A stretch of 64,000 bases of DNA from Neobacillus niacini (GCF_000759675.1 NZ_BAWM01000036.1:43088-107087); one strand, 5' to 3'; counted from the first letter of the stretch, positions 15,440-24,970 are shown. The notes: generated from the letters alone by a model not told the origin. Made by a program: numbers and translations.

Positions 15440-15997
15440 TTATCGGTAATTATTATGAATGGGTTCAAACAAATCTTCCTCACTTTTTCGAACAACTGCA
15501 AAGTTGTCGACATTGTAATGCCCATGCAATGTTTTATTATGATGACCTATGATTTGTTCAGCGGACAGAACAGTTGAGTCTTTTGTCGAATGGCCATCTG
15601 CTACTAATGTTACATCAAATCCATTGATTGTTGCGGTTCTCACAGCAGAATCAATACAATACTCTGTTTGACATCCCATGATAACAAGATGTTCAATTTC
15701 ATGATCTTTCAAGTAATCTAGCAAAGTTGTACCATAAAATGAATTGGTCGCTTTTTTATCAAATATCACCGAAGTGGGAGGGATGTTAATTTTCTGGTGG
15801 ACTTGAAAACCTTGTCCCTCTCCGCCTGCCACATCTTTATCTCTCACAAAAACGAATAATGCTTCCGATTCTCTTGCTTTTTCAATAACCAAGTTAATAG
15901 CGTTCAAGAGTTCCTCTTTTTTAAAAACACTACTCTCATTTTCATTTCCTTCAATCAATTCCTGTTGTGCATCAATGACTAACAAAGCTTGTTTCAT
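15440..15997 (-). CDS. Isochorismatase-like cysteine hydrolase
   Basis: 185 residues from ATG 15997, chosen for GAGGGG 8 nt upstream rather than the ATG at 16018. The family triad is visible: Asp in LLVIDAQQEL, Lys in IFDKKATNSFYGT, and Cys in VIMGCQTEYCIDSAVR. These enzymes cleave amide or ester bonds of small metabolites; the substrate here is unknown. It lies downstream of the LLM oxidoreductase on the same strand, so the two could serve one catabolic route. Confidence 0.88.
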   Translation of the reverse strand: MKQALLVIDAQQELIEGNENESSVFKKEELLNAINLVIEKARESEALFVFVRDKDVAGGEGQGFQVHQKINIPPTSVIFDKKATNSFYGTTLLDYLKDHEIEHLVIMGCQTEYCIDSAVRTATINGFDVTLVADGHSTKDSTVLSAEQIIGHHNKTLHGHYNVDNFAVVRKSEEDLFEPIHNNYR

Positions 15998-16127
15998 TGG
16001 GGAAACCCCTCTCATCATTATATTAGATCAGGTCCTTCATAATTATGCAACTCACTCGTGTACCCATTAATCATACTTCCCCTCCTATTCACATGTCCAT
16101 CAAAAATTTTCCATTCCCCGTTTTGCT

Positions 16128-17189
16128 CTACAACTTTCCTTCGTTTTCCTTTTCCCACTTAGCTACTTCTTCACGAACAATCGGCGCCACTTCTTTTCCT
16201 AATAGTTCGATGGATCTCATAACATCCTCATGAGGCATAGTGCCTACTGGGCAGTGGAGCATAAAGCGAGTTATTCCTACATTCTTTCGCAGGTTAATGA
16301 TTTTTTCCGCGACTGTTTGGGGATCACCTACATACAAGGCACCATGTAAACTACGAGCCGAGTCGAAAGTTGTTTGGTCATACCTTCCCCATCCACGCTC
16401 ACGACCTAATTTGTTCATCGCCTGTTGGGTAGAAGGGAAAAACTTCGCAGCCGCTTCTTCTGTACTTTCCCCAACAAAACCATGTGAATGCGAGGCAATC
16501 GGTAGTTTTGACGCATCATGACCTGCTTGTTCAGCTGCTTTCTTATAGAGCTTTACAAGAGGAGCGAAATGCTGTGGACTTCCTCCAATAATTGCTAAAA
16601 CAAGCGGCAAACCGAGCAGACCTGCACGAATGACAGATTCCTGATTGCCTCCGCTGCCTATCCACACTGGCAGTGGATCCTGAACTGGTCTTGGATACAC
16701 ACCCAAATTATTTATGGCTGGTCGGTGTCCGCCTAGCCAGGTTACTTTCTCAGACGCTGTTATTTTTAACAGCAGCTCCAGCTTCTCTTCGAATAATTGA
16801 TCATAGTCCTTTAAATCATATCCAAACAACGGAAATGATTCGATAAAGGATCCTCTTCCTGCCATGATTTCAGCACGTCCATTTGAGATAGCGTCAAGCG
16901 TGGCAAAATCCTGAAAAACTCGTACAGGATCGTCAGAAGAAAGAACGGTAACTGCACTGGTCAAACGAATCCTGTTTGTTTGTGACGCCGCGGCAGCGAG
17001 CACGACAGCAGGTGATGAGGCAGCATAATCTTCGCGATGATGCTCTCCTACTCCAAAGACATCCAGACCTACCTGATCGGCTAAAACAATTTCATCCACT
17101 ACTTCTCGAATTCGTTGTGCATGACTAATGACCTTATCAGTCTCAACATCCGGTGTTGTTTCTACAAACGTACTTAATCCTATTTCCAC
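16128..17189 (-). CDS. LLM-class (luciferase-like) flavin-dependent oxidoreductase
   Basis: 353 residues with a GTG start and GGAGG upstream. Typical motifs are FGVGEHHREDYAASSPAVVL (about 45-64), RIRLTSAVTVLSSDDPVRVF, and RAEIMAGRGSFIESFPLFG. The fold is a TIM barrel using FMN from a reductase to oxidise a small substrate. No signal peptide. A TetR regulator lies immediately upstream on the same strand, and a candidate inverted-repeat operator lies between them, so induction by a small molecule is plausible. Confidence 0.9.
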   Translation of the reverse strand: MEIGLSTFVETTPDVETDKVISHAQRIREVVDEIVLADQVGLDVFGVGEHHREDYAASSPAVVLAAAASQTNRIRLTSAVTVLSSDDPVRVFQDFATLDAISNGRAEIMAGRGSFIESFPLFGYDLKDYDQLFEEKLELLLKITASEKVTWLGGHRPAINNLGVYPRPVQDPLPVWIGSGGNQESVIRAGLLGLPLVLAIIGGSPQHFAPLVKLYKKAAEQAGHDASKLPIASHSHGFVGESTEEAAAKFFPSTQQAMNKLGRERGWGRYDQTTFDSARSLHGALYVGDPQTVAEKIINLRKNVGITRFMLHCPVGTMPHEDVMRSIELLGKEVAPIVREEVAKWEKENEGKL

Positions 17190-17290
17190 AAAATAGCCTC
17201 CTACTTATGTATGTCTTTTTACATCAAAAGCAACAGTAAAATAATGTTAAACCAATTAACCTATCATTTTCTTAACAATCTATCACTAAT

Positions 17291-17336
17291 TGACAAGTAA
17301 TTGTTTTTACTTCCCTGTCATAACCGATACTTGTCA
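17291..17336. promoter_or_regulatory. Long-spaced inverted repeat between tetR and the LLM gene
   Basis: TGACAAGTA (17291-17299) and TACTTGTCA (17328-17336) are perfect inverted 9-mers, 28 nt apart. The right arm includes the TetR stop codon. It may be an operator for the downstream LLM gene or a weak terminator. Confidence 0.35.
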
Positions 17337-17903
17337 GTTCTTAGAACCAAAATCAATCCCAGACATTAAATAAGGAATTGCTGCTTTAATAAATTCTTCC
17401 GGTGGTACCTTCATACCATTTCGTTTCCATTCTAAAGAAGCCCCGTAAATCCCCCAGCTTAATATCACAGCATTAATTTTTTGTGCTTCATACTCTTCCG
17501 TTGAATTTTGTTTTACTAACATTTTGTAAAAAATGATTTCAAGCTGTTCCCTAATAATACGGGCAATGGTATCTTCGTATCCTCTATGACAACGATTGGA
17601 TAATGACTTTTGAAAATTTGTGATCGCTGTGAAAATACTAACGAACGCTTCTGCATTTAGTTTATCATTCTTGTAGAAATCACCATTCAAATTAACTAAC
17701 AATACTTCTGATAATGCCTTCTCTAATAAGTCATATATATCTTCAAAATGATAATAAAAAGTGGCACGATTAATCATTGCCTCTGTAGTGATATCCTTTA
17801 CGGTTATATCCTTAAATTCTTTTTTAGCTGAAAGTTCAATGAAGGAATCCATAATTAATCTGCGTGTACGTAGAATTCGGGGATCCGTCTTTGATTGAGT
17901 CAT
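17334..17903 (-). CDS. TetR/AcrR family transcriptional regulator
   Basis: 189 residues. The N-terminal helix-turn-helix is typical (RTRRLIMDSFIELSAKKEF, ITVKDITTEAMINRATFYYHF). The C-terminal ligand domain (about 70-185) is all-helical. AGGAGTGACACCAAA precedes the ATG. It is divergent from the thioredoxin-fold gene (intergenic about 150 nt) and is followed by the LLM oxidoreductase, so either could be the target. The ligand is unknown. Confidence 0.9.
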   Translation of the reverse strand: MTQSKTDPRILRTRRLIMDSFIELSAKKEFKDITVKDITTEAMINRATFYYHFEDIYDLLEKALSEVLLVNLNGDFYKNDKLNAEAFVSIFTAITNFQKSLSNRCHRGYEDTIARIIREQLEIIFYKMLVKQNSTEEYEAQKINAVILSWGIYGASLEWKRNGMKVPPEEFIKAAIPYLMSGIDFGSKN

Positions 17904-18052
17904 TTTGGTGTCACTCCTACTTTTTAAACAATTTCTTCAATGTGTTGTATAAACGACAAATCGAAGGAACTATTGGTATTGATCTCTTTCATTATTTACT
18001 AAAATACAATTATAAAGCAAATACAAACAATTATAGGAGGATTGAACATCAA

Positions 18053-18976
18053 TTGAAGAACAATAATAATATGATTTGTGATTTAGAAACAGGTGTATGT
18101 GGAGTTGCTGAAGAGGATGAAATGGAGATGATTGATTTTAATCAACAAAAAAAGTTCATTGAAGTTTATTATGTAACGGATCCTATTTGCTCTCATTGCT
18201 GGGCGATTGAACCCGTTCTACGTCGATTTAAAGAGCAGTATGGACACTATTTTAATTTTCATACGGTTATGGGTGGATTACTAGAAAAATGGCATGATGG
18301 ACCAATTGATCCTGCCAACGGAATTTATAAACCTGCAGATGTTGCTCCTCACTGGAGGGAAGTAGGGGAATATTCCCGCATGCCAATTGATGGATCACTC
18401 ATGATTGACAATCCCGTTCAATCATCCTTCCCGCCTTCCCGTGTATATAAATTGATTCAAAAAAATCATAACGATGCATTAGCCTATGAATATTTACGAC
18501 GTGCTAGAGAAGCCCTTTTCGTATTCAATTATAATATTTCAGATAAATCCGTTATGGTTGAAATCGTAAATCAACTTGGACTTGATGGTGAAGCGATTGT
18601 AAATGAAGCAGACCAACCAATAGGACAACAAATATTAAATGAAGATTTTGGTCTTGCAAAAAGCTTAGGTGTTAGAGGATTTCCAACTATAATAATGATC
18701 AATAAAGAAAATAAAGGTGTAAAAATTGTTGGGGGTCGTCCGTTTGGATCCTATGTGGACGGATTAAAGCAGGTTCTAAATATGGAAGAACTTCAACCAA
18801 AACAACAACCTTCTCTTTCTAGCTTACTCGAAAAAGAAAAGCTTTTATTTTCGAAAGAAATTGAAGTAATGTACGATATTGAACAATCGGACATTAACGC
18901 TTTTATTGAAAAAGAGCTTTCACCAGCCAGTTATGAAAAGAAAGAAATTCTAGGTGAATCATATTTTACAAAATAA
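18053..18976 (+). CDS. DsbA/FrnE-like thioredoxin-fold protein (SpxH/YjbH-related)
   Basis: About 307 residues from a TTG at 18053, 12 nt after AGGAGG; an ATG at 18071 is the alternative. The redox motif is DPICSHCWAIEPVLRRF, a CxxC followed by Trp as in the DsbA-like family that includes the ClpXP adaptor SpxH. The helical insertion and PTIIMINKEN close the thioredoxin fold, and a C-terminal helical extension (about 240-307) follows. It also has an N-terminal CDLETGVCG pair. No signal peptide, so it is cytoplasmic. It is followed 15 nt later by a YdhR-like gene. Confidence 0.85.
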   Translation: MKNNNNMICDLETGVCGVAEEDEMEMIDFNQQKKFIEVYYVTDPICSHCWAIEPVLRRFKEQYGHYFNFHTVMGGLLEKWHDGPIDPANGIYKPADVAPHWREVGEYSRMPIDGSLMIDNPVQSSFPPSRVYKLIQKNHNDALAYEYLRRAREALFVFNYNISDKSVMVEIVNQLGLDGEAIVNEADQPIGQQILNEDFGLAKSLGVRGFPTIIMINKENKGVKIVGGRPFGSYVDGLKQVLNMEELQPKQQPSLSSLLEKEKLLFSKEIEVMYDIEQSDINAFIEKELSPASYEKKEILGESYFTK

Positions 18977-18991
18977 CAAAGGAGAATGACA

Positions 18992-19309
18992 ATGGCATTT
19001 GTATTACAAGTGGATTTTAAAATGAATGGACCATTCGGAGATGAAATGGCGGAGGCGTTTTCTGAGTTAGCAAAAAGTATTAATGAAGAAGAAGGATTCA
19101 TGTGGAAAATCTGGACAGAGAGTCCAGAAACAAATGTAGCCGGCGGAATTTATATTTTCGAAACACAACAAACAGCTGAAAAATATTTAGATATGCACTC
19201 AAAAAGATTGGCTGGGTTTGGAATAACAGATGTCAACGCAAAGATCCTTGCCATCAATCCTAAACTTACTGAAATCACGAATGGTCCAGTAAAATTATTA
19301 ATAGGCTAA
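18992..19309 (+). CDS. YdhR-like monooxygenase-fold protein
   Basis: 105 residues starting MAFVLQVDFKMNGPFGDEM. AAAGGAG lies 7 nt before this ATG; the ATG two codons earlier is too close to it. The pattern F..LAKSINEEEGFMWKIWTE and AGGIYIFETQQTAEKYLDMH is that of YdhR/antibiotic-biosynthesis-monooxygenase dimeric barrels. Cytoplasmic. It probably forms an operon with the thioredoxin-fold gene, and a role in small-molecule or redox stress is inferred. Confidence 0.85.
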   Translation: MAFVLQVDFKMNGPFGDEMAEAFSELAKSINEEEGFMWKIWTESPETNVAGGIYIFETQQTAEKYLDMHSKRLAGFGITDVNAKILAINPKLTEITNGPVKLLIG

Positions 19310-19327
19310 ACTCTTAGAATTAAACCA

Positions 19328-19359
19328 ACAAAAGCAACTTCTCTCTAAGTTGCTTTTGT
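19328..19359. terminator. Bidirectional terminator between convergent genes
   Basis: Perfect arms AAAAGCAACTT / AAGTTGCTTTT with a 6-nt loop and T-runs on both sides. Confidence 0.9.
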
Positions 19360-19367
19360 TCTTTACT

Positions 19368-19880
19368 TTACTTCATTTTTTCTAAAGTAACTTCGAATAT
19401 CATGCATAATATCAGGGAAAAAGGAATTGAAATGATTAGTGCCAGAATAGGTCTTGAAAAATGTATTCTTATGACAATAAACATTACTATCACAAATAAA
19501 AATGACCATCCGAGATTCCATCCATTTTGATAAGAGATGGCGCCTAATCTTACAGATACATACTCTAAAGCAATGAATACTAATACGAAAAATGAAACAT
19601 AAATGCCTTTTTTATATATACTTAATTTATATGGGTATTTAGATAAAAATACCCATGTTGATAATGGCATACCAACTAGTATAAGCAACAGCATTGGGAT
19701 TATGGAGTAAACTACCCCATTCGATTCCATAGTCCATAGTTGATATTTATAACAAAGGACTTCATACAGTGCATTCCCTAGCGCAGCAAATAACATAGAA
19801 GGATAATATTTTCTCCAATCACGATCTCCAAATTTCATGGCAGCAATAATCCATGATATAGAGAGAACGATTGCTACCAT
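19368..19880 (-). CDS. CBO0543 family membrane protein
   Basis: 170 residues with about five membrane helices. Motifs typical of the family are visible: MKFGDRDWRKYYPSMLFAAL near the start, GNALYEVLCYKYQLW, and the C-terminal GAISYQNGWNLGWS. GTAGGTG lies upstream of the ATG. The family is common in spore-forming Firmicutes, with unknown function. It is a single-gene unit convergent with the YdhR-like gene. Confidence 0.85.
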   Translation of the reverse strand: MVAIVLSISWIIAAMKFGDRDWRKYYPSMLFAALGNALYEVLCYKYQLWTMESNGVVYSIIPMLLLILVGMPLSTWVFLSKYPYKLSIYKKGIYVSFFVLVFIALEYVSVRLGAISYQNGWNLGWSFLFVIVMFIVIRIHFSRPILALIISIPFSLILCMIFEVTLEKMK

Positions 19881-20379
19881 AACCGAACACCTACCTTATT
19901 GGTAGTTTTCCAAAAAAAGTAAATTTTAATCCACTAGATTATTCTTGAAAATAATTCCTAATAAACGTTACTATACATACGTGTACATCACATTTTTTAC
20001 CTTTGATAAAGTTTAAGCAAAAACAAAACAAGTAAGGAGTTACAGGTGGTCCCTTTAACCTATTAACTTATACCAAAAACAGATTTCTTACTTTCCTACA
20101 TAATCAATCTTAATTCCTTTAACTTTTTTCGCCATTTCGTAAGTTTCGGAAGATTTATCATAGATAACTTTTTTCAGTTTTGAGTTGCTTTTAAGGCTTT
20201 TTGTTTTTCATCTTTTTTTCATATATATCATATTGAATTTCTTTTCTAACAAGTTAGTTAACCAATAACCAAAGCCCTTCTGGTTTGAGAAGGGCTTTTT
20301 GTTATGGGATGACTTTTCTAAATCAGATAACTGTTAAAAGCTTAATTAAAAAATTTTTTATATGGGAACAAACCCCTTA
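19881..20379. other. Intergenic region with a possible gene remnant
   Basis: On the minus strand, 20088 to about 20205 reads as a short open stretch ending KGIKIDYVGK with protein-like composition (YDKSSETYEMAKKVKG), but it has no start codon and a stop just upstream, so it looks like the tail of a lost gene. A hairpin (20271-20301) with arms AAAGCCCTTCT / AGAAGGGCTTT and TTTTT on the plus strand has no obvious gene feeding it. Confidence 0.35.
20271..20303 (+). terminator. Orphan rho-independent terminator
   Basis: 11-bp arms AAAGCCCTTCT / AGAAGGGCTTT followed by TTG. T-run is on the plus strand, where no gene lies upstream. Confidence 0.6.
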
Positions 20380-20814
20380 TTATTGTTGAGGGGCTGAAGG
20401 AGTTGAAATACTTTGTAATGCTTGTTCCGCCTCGTTTGCATATTGATTTTGTACTGCTAGATCACCTAAAGCAACCATACCTACTATTTGCCCATTTTCG
20501 ATTACAGGCAATCGTCGAATTTGCTGCTCTGCCATCAAATTTGCTGCTTGATGAACATCCATATCAGGTGTACCTTGTACGATTTGCTGTGCAGTCATGA
20601 CTTGAGATACTGGTGTTTGTGCATTTTCTCCTTGTGCTGTCGTACGAAGGGTAATGTCACGATCCGTTACAATTCCAACTATTTGTCTGCTGTCATTTAC
20701 TACTGGGATAGCTCCGATATTATATTCGCTCATTAGCGCTGCAGCTTCCTGTACGGTTTGTGTTTCGTTAACTGAAACAACATTTGATGTCATGATATCT
20801 CTTAATTGTGCCAT
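20380..20814 (-). CDS. Tandem CBS-domain protein
   Basis: 144 residues made of two CBS domains (about 7-62 and 73-126), each with the DRDI/LGDL-type end. The opening MAQLRDIMTSNVVSVNETQT and GIVTDRDITLR are classic. Such stand-alone pairs bind adenine nucleotides in the cytoplasm. The C-terminal tail SISTPSAPQQ is disordered. TTGGAGGTAGTTTT precedes the ATG. A small CCCCT...AGGGG hairpin overlaps the stop. Role unknown; B. subtilis has several such paralogues. Confidence 0.92.
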   Translation of the reverse strand: MAQLRDIMTSNVVSVNETQTVQEAAALMSEYNIGAIPVVNDSRQIVGIVTDRDITLRTTAQGENAQTPVSQVMTAQQIVQGTPDMDVHQAANLMAEQQIRRLPVIENGQIVGMVALGDLAVQNQYANEAEQALQSISTPSAPQQ

Positions 20815-21017
20815 AAAACTACCTCCAATTATATTTATCCTTTATAGGATAGGGAACATTGGCGTTATTATTAATGGTAATTTTTTTCAAATACTAGCTG
20901 TACAGTTTTAATAAAATGTCTCCACTTAAAAGATAAAAGGTGTACCATTCGAAGGTTTTGATACTGATAATGTTATTAGGCAATCGTTAGTTGAACAAAC
21001 ATTCTAATACTATTACC
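20815..21017. other. Upstream region of the CBS gene
   Basis: About 200 A+T-rich bases upstream of the CBS-protein start, presumably with its promoter. No other feature recognised. Confidence 0.4.
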
Positions 21018-21203
21018 TTATTCTAAGAAAAAGTTTTCTTCATTTTTATCATTCCATTTAAAAGTCACCTTAATAGTTTCATTTTCACGAGTTACCGCAC
21101 ACCCTGATCAAGCAGATATTATTTTTACGGTTGCCCCTTTGTGTTCCTCTTCTCTTTGATGGGTTTCTCCGTCATTAATAATGATTTCTAGGTTCTTAAT
21201 GAA
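21018..21203 (-). pseudogene. Small decayed gene fragment
   Basis: The minus-strand frame from 21203 to 21018 reads with protein-like composition (NLEIIINDGETHQREEEHKG, then TIKVTFKWNDKNEENFFLE) but is broken by an in-frame TGA at 21108-21110, and no start codon or ribosome binding site is in frame upstream. It looks like the C-terminal end of a small exported or lipoprotein gene. The family is not recognised. Confidence 0.45.
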
Positions 21204-21289
21204 AGGAACCAGGAACACTCTGTATAAGGATTGAAAAAATGAAGGAGCAGGCTGCAAACTGTTATTAAATAAGAAGCCCTAAAGGACGT

Positions 21290-21979
21290 TTATTCAACAT
21301 ATTTTAGATGATGGACGATTTTTACCGCTTCCTTAATGGGACCTTTATAAAAAAAGTGATAAACAAATCCATCAGTTGCTTCCCAAGAAATACTTGTATA
21401 TGCTTCGCGTCTCGTGCCTAGAATTGTGATATCCCCTTCGTGAATGTTTTTGCTTTTTAGCCAATCTACTTTCTTCATCACTTTAAACAACTCATCTGCC
21501 TGTTGGAACGGCTCATCCCCTTTATCACCATCAAAATACATTGTCCAAGGTCCACGCTTTGCGTAGATGATAGATTTTATCCACGGTTGGATCCATAATT
21601 TAACGCCATCTTTCCTTTTATAAAAAACAAAATCACTCGGTCGCTCTCTTGGAATCATATTACCAACATATCCGGATAGTTCTCCGATACTGCTCGACTC
21701 TCGCGGATGAAATAATGCCGGGTCATTTGCCCGATACGGTTTATCCATCGATAAAAAATATATCACATAGCCATTTTCATAGGCTTTTACTTTTACTGCG
21801 ATATGGTTTTTGGGCTTTTTCGGTTGATCATTCCAATAAGTTGGCAGAAGCACCGGGACGTTTGTATTTTCTGGCAATCCTTTTGCAACCGATCGCAAAA
21901 AGGGAACGACTTCGTTCGGCTTCGCAAATGCGGTGAGAAACAATATACCAATAAGGGATAGCACAACTAGCTTCTTCAT
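21290..21979 (-). CDS. Secreted protein of unknown function
   Basis: 229 residues with a signal peptide (MKKLVVLSLIGILFLTAFA). The mature part is rich in aromatic residues and Pro (VPVLLPTYWNDQPKKPKNH, AYENGYVIYFLSMDKPY, YAKRGPWTMYFDG). There is no lipobox, so it is probably exported or held by the uncleaved signal. GAGGGCTTTT precedes the ATG. It is next to another secreted unknown on the same strand. I recognise no family. Confidence 0.7.
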   Translation of the reverse strand: MKKLVVLSLIGILFLTAFAKPNEVVPFLRSVAKGLPENTNVPVLLPTYWNDQPKKPKNHIAVKVKAYENGYVIYFLSMDKPYRANDPALFHPRESSSIGELSGYVGNMIPRERPSDFVFYKRKDGVKLWIQPWIKSIIYAKRGPWTMYFDGDKGDEPFQQADELFKVMKKVDWLKSKNIHEGDITILGTRREAYTSISWEATDGFVYHFFYKGPIKEAVKIVHHLKYVE

Positions 21980-22056
21980 AAAAGCCCTCTTTCAACACAT
22001 GTTTTTAATTATTTTTGGATTAAACAAAAGAACTATTTATGGATAACTATATGATT

Positions 22057-22872
22057 TTACTGATTTTTATTTTGTTTAATTATGTTTTGCCAGTGCGGGG
22101 GAAGTGCATGTGTTTCAAGATGTTCGAATTTGATTAACTTAATTTGCCCAGGAATAGTAGGATCTATTTCAAATGTCAACCTATCTTTTCCAACTGATAT
22201 ATGCGGTCCAACTACTGGTGTAGTTTCTAAAGTAATTAAAAAGTGAAAGGTACGAAACCCGCCAATTCTTTTTACATTTACAATATCGACCTGGTAGGGA
22301 TAGACCAAAGGAGGTTCCGTTAGATATTTAGAATAATAATCGCTTACCGCTTTTTCTATTTCTTCGCCTAACAAAAGCATTAATATATCATTAACCATTA
22401 ACTCTTTTGTATCTTTCGGAGGTTCAACACTTTCATATTTCCACCCAATCAGGAGCCAATCAAAAAGCTCAGTTGATTTCAGCCGAATATTTTTATTATT
22501 CTGGTTCAAAATAACCTCGTCATCTGCTAACGTACAGGTTTTTGTTTCATTATGAAAGATGCAGTTATATGCAGGTTCTATTAACGCAACTTCACCGCTT
22601 TTCATTTTAATTTTTATTACGGTGCTTAGTGGTTTATTAATTGCTAGATTAATTTGTCCTTTTATTGGTGTTGCCGCATTTATCAAATCAATAACCTTTC
22701 TGATGATGACCTCTTCAAATCCATCACTTTCCTTAAATATACGAGAACCTCCGGATTCACGGCTTACTTGAATATACTCAACTTCCTCTGATTTTAATTC
22801 AACAGCGGCTTGTACGTGTATTGGGGAAAATAATGTAGTAAAAGCCAGGGCAATTATGACTAACTTTTTCAA
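22057..22872 (-). CDS. DUF3888-containing secreted protein
   Basis: 271 residues from a TTG at 22872, preceded by AAAGGTGG; the frame extends to 22935 without a better site. Signal peptide LLLKKLVIIALAFTTLFSPIHVQA. The C-terminal part matches DUF3888 (DILMLLLGEEIEKAVSDYY, FLITLETTPVVGPHISVGKD, LTFEI). The central part has a Cys pair (NCIFHNETKTC). It acts outside the membrane; family function is unknown. It may be co-transcribed with the next secreted gene. Confidence 0.75.
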   Translation of the reverse strand: MKKLVIIALAFTTLFSPIHVQAAVELKSEEVEYIQVSRESGGSRIFKESDGFEEVIIRKVIDLINAATPIKGQINLAINKPLSTVIKIKMKSGEVALIEPAYNCIFHNETKTCTLADDEVILNQNNKNIRLKSTELFDWLLIGWKYESVEPPKDTKELMVNDILMLLLGEEIEKAVSDYYSKYLTEPPLVYPYQVDIVNVKRIGGFRTFHFLITLETTPVVGPHISVGKDRLTFEIDPTIPGQIKLIKFEHLETHALPPHWQNIIKQNKNQ

Positions 22873-23223
22873 TAAAAGTACACCACCTTTGGACAGTTTT
22901 GTTGTTTCAAGATGTGTTCCAGTGCGGAAATTCAAAGTTCCCTATATGTTCAACCTTTTGAAGTTCAACCTAACCACTCCCATTTATATCAGCTCCTCCA
23001 AGAGCCTTTTTATATTATTTTTCCCCGCAAATAACAATCGATGATTGCCAATCATTTGAATATCATGTACATTAATAAATTTTTATCAATAAATTAAATT
23101 TATTAGGAGAAAGTAGAATGCAATATTTAAACGTATAGAAAGGAAGCTATCATTTGAAAATGCGATTGTATCTTTTGATGTAACTGCCTATTTTGCTGAG
23201 TAAAATAAGCTCTAAAAATACAA

Positions 23224-23250
23224 AGGACTGCCCAAAATAAGGCAGCCCTC
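23224..23250 (-). terminator. Terminator of the sigma/anti-sigma operon
   Basis: GGGCTGCC and GGGCAGTCC pair on the minus strand with a 7-nt loop, then TTTGTATTTTT. Confidence 0.7.
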
Positions 23251-23255
23251 AAATT

Positions 23256-24407
23256 CTATTTGTTCAAATTAATAACAACGTCATCTAATACAAATTCTTT
23301 TTTCCCTTTACCTGATTTCTCTGGTAATGGAATTTCCTTTACGCCAGCATTCGTTATTTGGACAGAGGAATAATTCTCTGAATTGTAATCGCTCAAAGAA
23401 ACATGAGGGGTTATAAAAAGCTTTGTTGCCCTCTCGTCTAATTTTTCAAATGTTTTGCTCCAACTTGCATTGTAACCTCCCTCGTCACCAATTCCTCCGT
23501 TACCTTGACCAGAATAGACATTTCCTAAGTCATCTTTTATTTCTAAATCAACATATACTCTGTCCCAGGTGTTTCCTATCTTCTCAGAAACTTCTTGATT
23601 GTAATACACGATAAACGACATTGGAGTGGCAGATATTTTTTCTAAATTCAATTTTACTCCATTTTTTTCTGAACTATTGTTACTTAATTTCATTTGACTA
23701 TCAATAGCATTTAGACTAAAAGAAAATTTCCAATCCCCTTTTATTTCAGTCTGATTATCCGGGTTCTGAATACTGTCGATGTTCCACTCAATGTTAGCAA
23801 CAGCTAATTTTTTTCTTTCAAGATTACTCGCTGTTAGGATACCTACATATTTATTTTCATCTATTTTAGTAGTGTTACTCGTTCCTCCCATAGCATTTAT
23901 TCCTTCTATTTTTGGGGAGGATATACCAGCATTACCTAATTCTTGTTCACTTTCAATGGTATATGTTAATGTAGCTGTTTTCCCATCAAAAATGGCGTCA
24001 ATGATCGAAAATTTAATACCATTACTCTCCTGCACCATATTAATTTCGCTGGAGAATTTCTTATAGTCATAAAATAGTCCAGTTTCTTTTTCCTGTGTAC
24101 CGATATTTTCTTTACTACTATTATTAAGACTAAGTTCCCTTTGATCAAAAAAGCGAAAAATATCATCAATCACAGGGATGTTTTTTGCGTAAGCAGGAAA
24201 TGTTACTCCAAATGTGGCAGCAGATAATCCAACTACGATAACTGCAGCCGCTACAGTCTTAAGTAAGCTATTCACTTTATTTTTCTTGTTTATTGATTTT
24301 TTTAGAACTTTTTTCAATTTGGCTTTTTCAAACTCACTTACTTCCATTTCCTCAAATTCATCTGCATCTATCGAAATATCATTTATTAATTCGTAAAAAT
24401 CCCTCAT
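23256..24407 (-). CDS. DUF4179 membrane-anchored anti-sigma factor
   Basis: 383 residues. A cytoplasmic N-terminal part (1-50), one membrane helix (LLKTVAAAVIVVGLSAATFG, about 48-68) and a large extracellular domain that begins with the family motif PAYAKNIPVIDDIFRFF. It overlaps the stop of the sigma gene by ATGA, so the two are translationally coupled. This layout is that of an anti-sigma factor that holds its ECF partner at the membrane. GGAGAGAATGGAAT precedes the ATG. The signal it senses is unknown. Confidence 0.88.
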   Translation of the reverse strand: MRDFYELINDISIDADEFEEMEVSEFEKAKLKKVLKKSINKKNKVNSLLKTVAAAVIVVGLSAATFGVTFPAYAKNIPVIDDIFRFFDQRELSLNNSSKENIGTQEKETGLFYDYKKFSSEINMVQESNGIKFSIIDAIFDGKTATLTYTIESEQELGNAGISSPKIEGINAMGGTSNTTKIDENKYVGILTASNLERKKLAVANIEWNIDSIQNPDNQTEIKGDWKFSFSLNAIDSQMKLSNNSSEKNGVKLNLEKISATPMSFIVYYNQEVSEKIGNTWDRVYVDLEIKDDLGNVYSGQGNGGIGDEGGYNASWSKTFEKLDERATKLFITPHVSLSDYNSENYSSVQITNAGVKEIPLPEKSGKGKKEFVLDDVVINLNK

Positions 24408-24970
24408 ATTCCATTCTCTCCTAATTTAAGGTTGGTAGCTTTCTTATTAAGTTTCTTCTTTCCTCTATAAATTCGGTTATCGATAGAAGCCTTGGTCATC
24501 CCAAGCCTTACAGAAATATCTTCAGACTTTAATCCAAGAAAGAACTTCATAATAAAAATCTCTCTTTCAACCGGCTCTAATTGATTGATTAACTTGATTA
24601 ATTCATTTTGGTTTTCCGCTAAAAGTAATTCATCTTCTGCGGACTTTTCCATATTCAATTCTATTTTGTCTGAGGAGATTTCTACTTGTTTATTGGCTCT
24701 TCTGTAATAATCTATAGCCTTAAACTTCGCAATGGTGCAAATCCAGTTCTTGAAGTCATTATGTTCTCCATTAAACTTCTTAGAATTGTTCCAGATTGCA
24801 AGAAAAATATCATTTATACATTCTTCCATGACACCTTCGTTATTTAGGGGGCCAAGAACTTTATATGTAATCCCCTTGATTAATGGTAAATATTTTTCGA
24901 CTATAAATTCTAGCGCATCTTCTTTTTGTCGCTGTAAACGCTGTATAAAATTTGTATCATCTGACTTCAT
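24404..24970 (-). CDS. ECF-type RNA polymerase sigma factor
   Basis: 188 residues. Region 2 is visible at about 22-90 (EFIVEKYLPLIKGITYKVL, FLAIWNNSKKFNG, NWICTIAKFKAIDYYRR) and region 4 at about 125-180 (LEPVEREIFIMKFFLGLKS, DISVRLGMTKASIDNRIYRG). AAGGGG lies upstream of the ATG. A 16-bp perfect palindrome 23 nt before the start is a candidate control site. The gene is coupled to a DUF4179 anti-sigma partner. Confidence 0.92.
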   Translation of the reverse strand: MKSDDTNFIQRLQRQKEDALEFIVEKYLPLIKGITYKVLGPLNNEGVMEECINDIFLAIWNNSKKFNGEHNDFKNWICTIAKFKAIDYYRRANKQVEISSDKIELNMEKSAEDELLLAENQNELIKLINQLEPVEREIFIMKFFLGLKSEDISVRLGMTKASIDNRIYRGKKKLNKKATNLKLGENGI

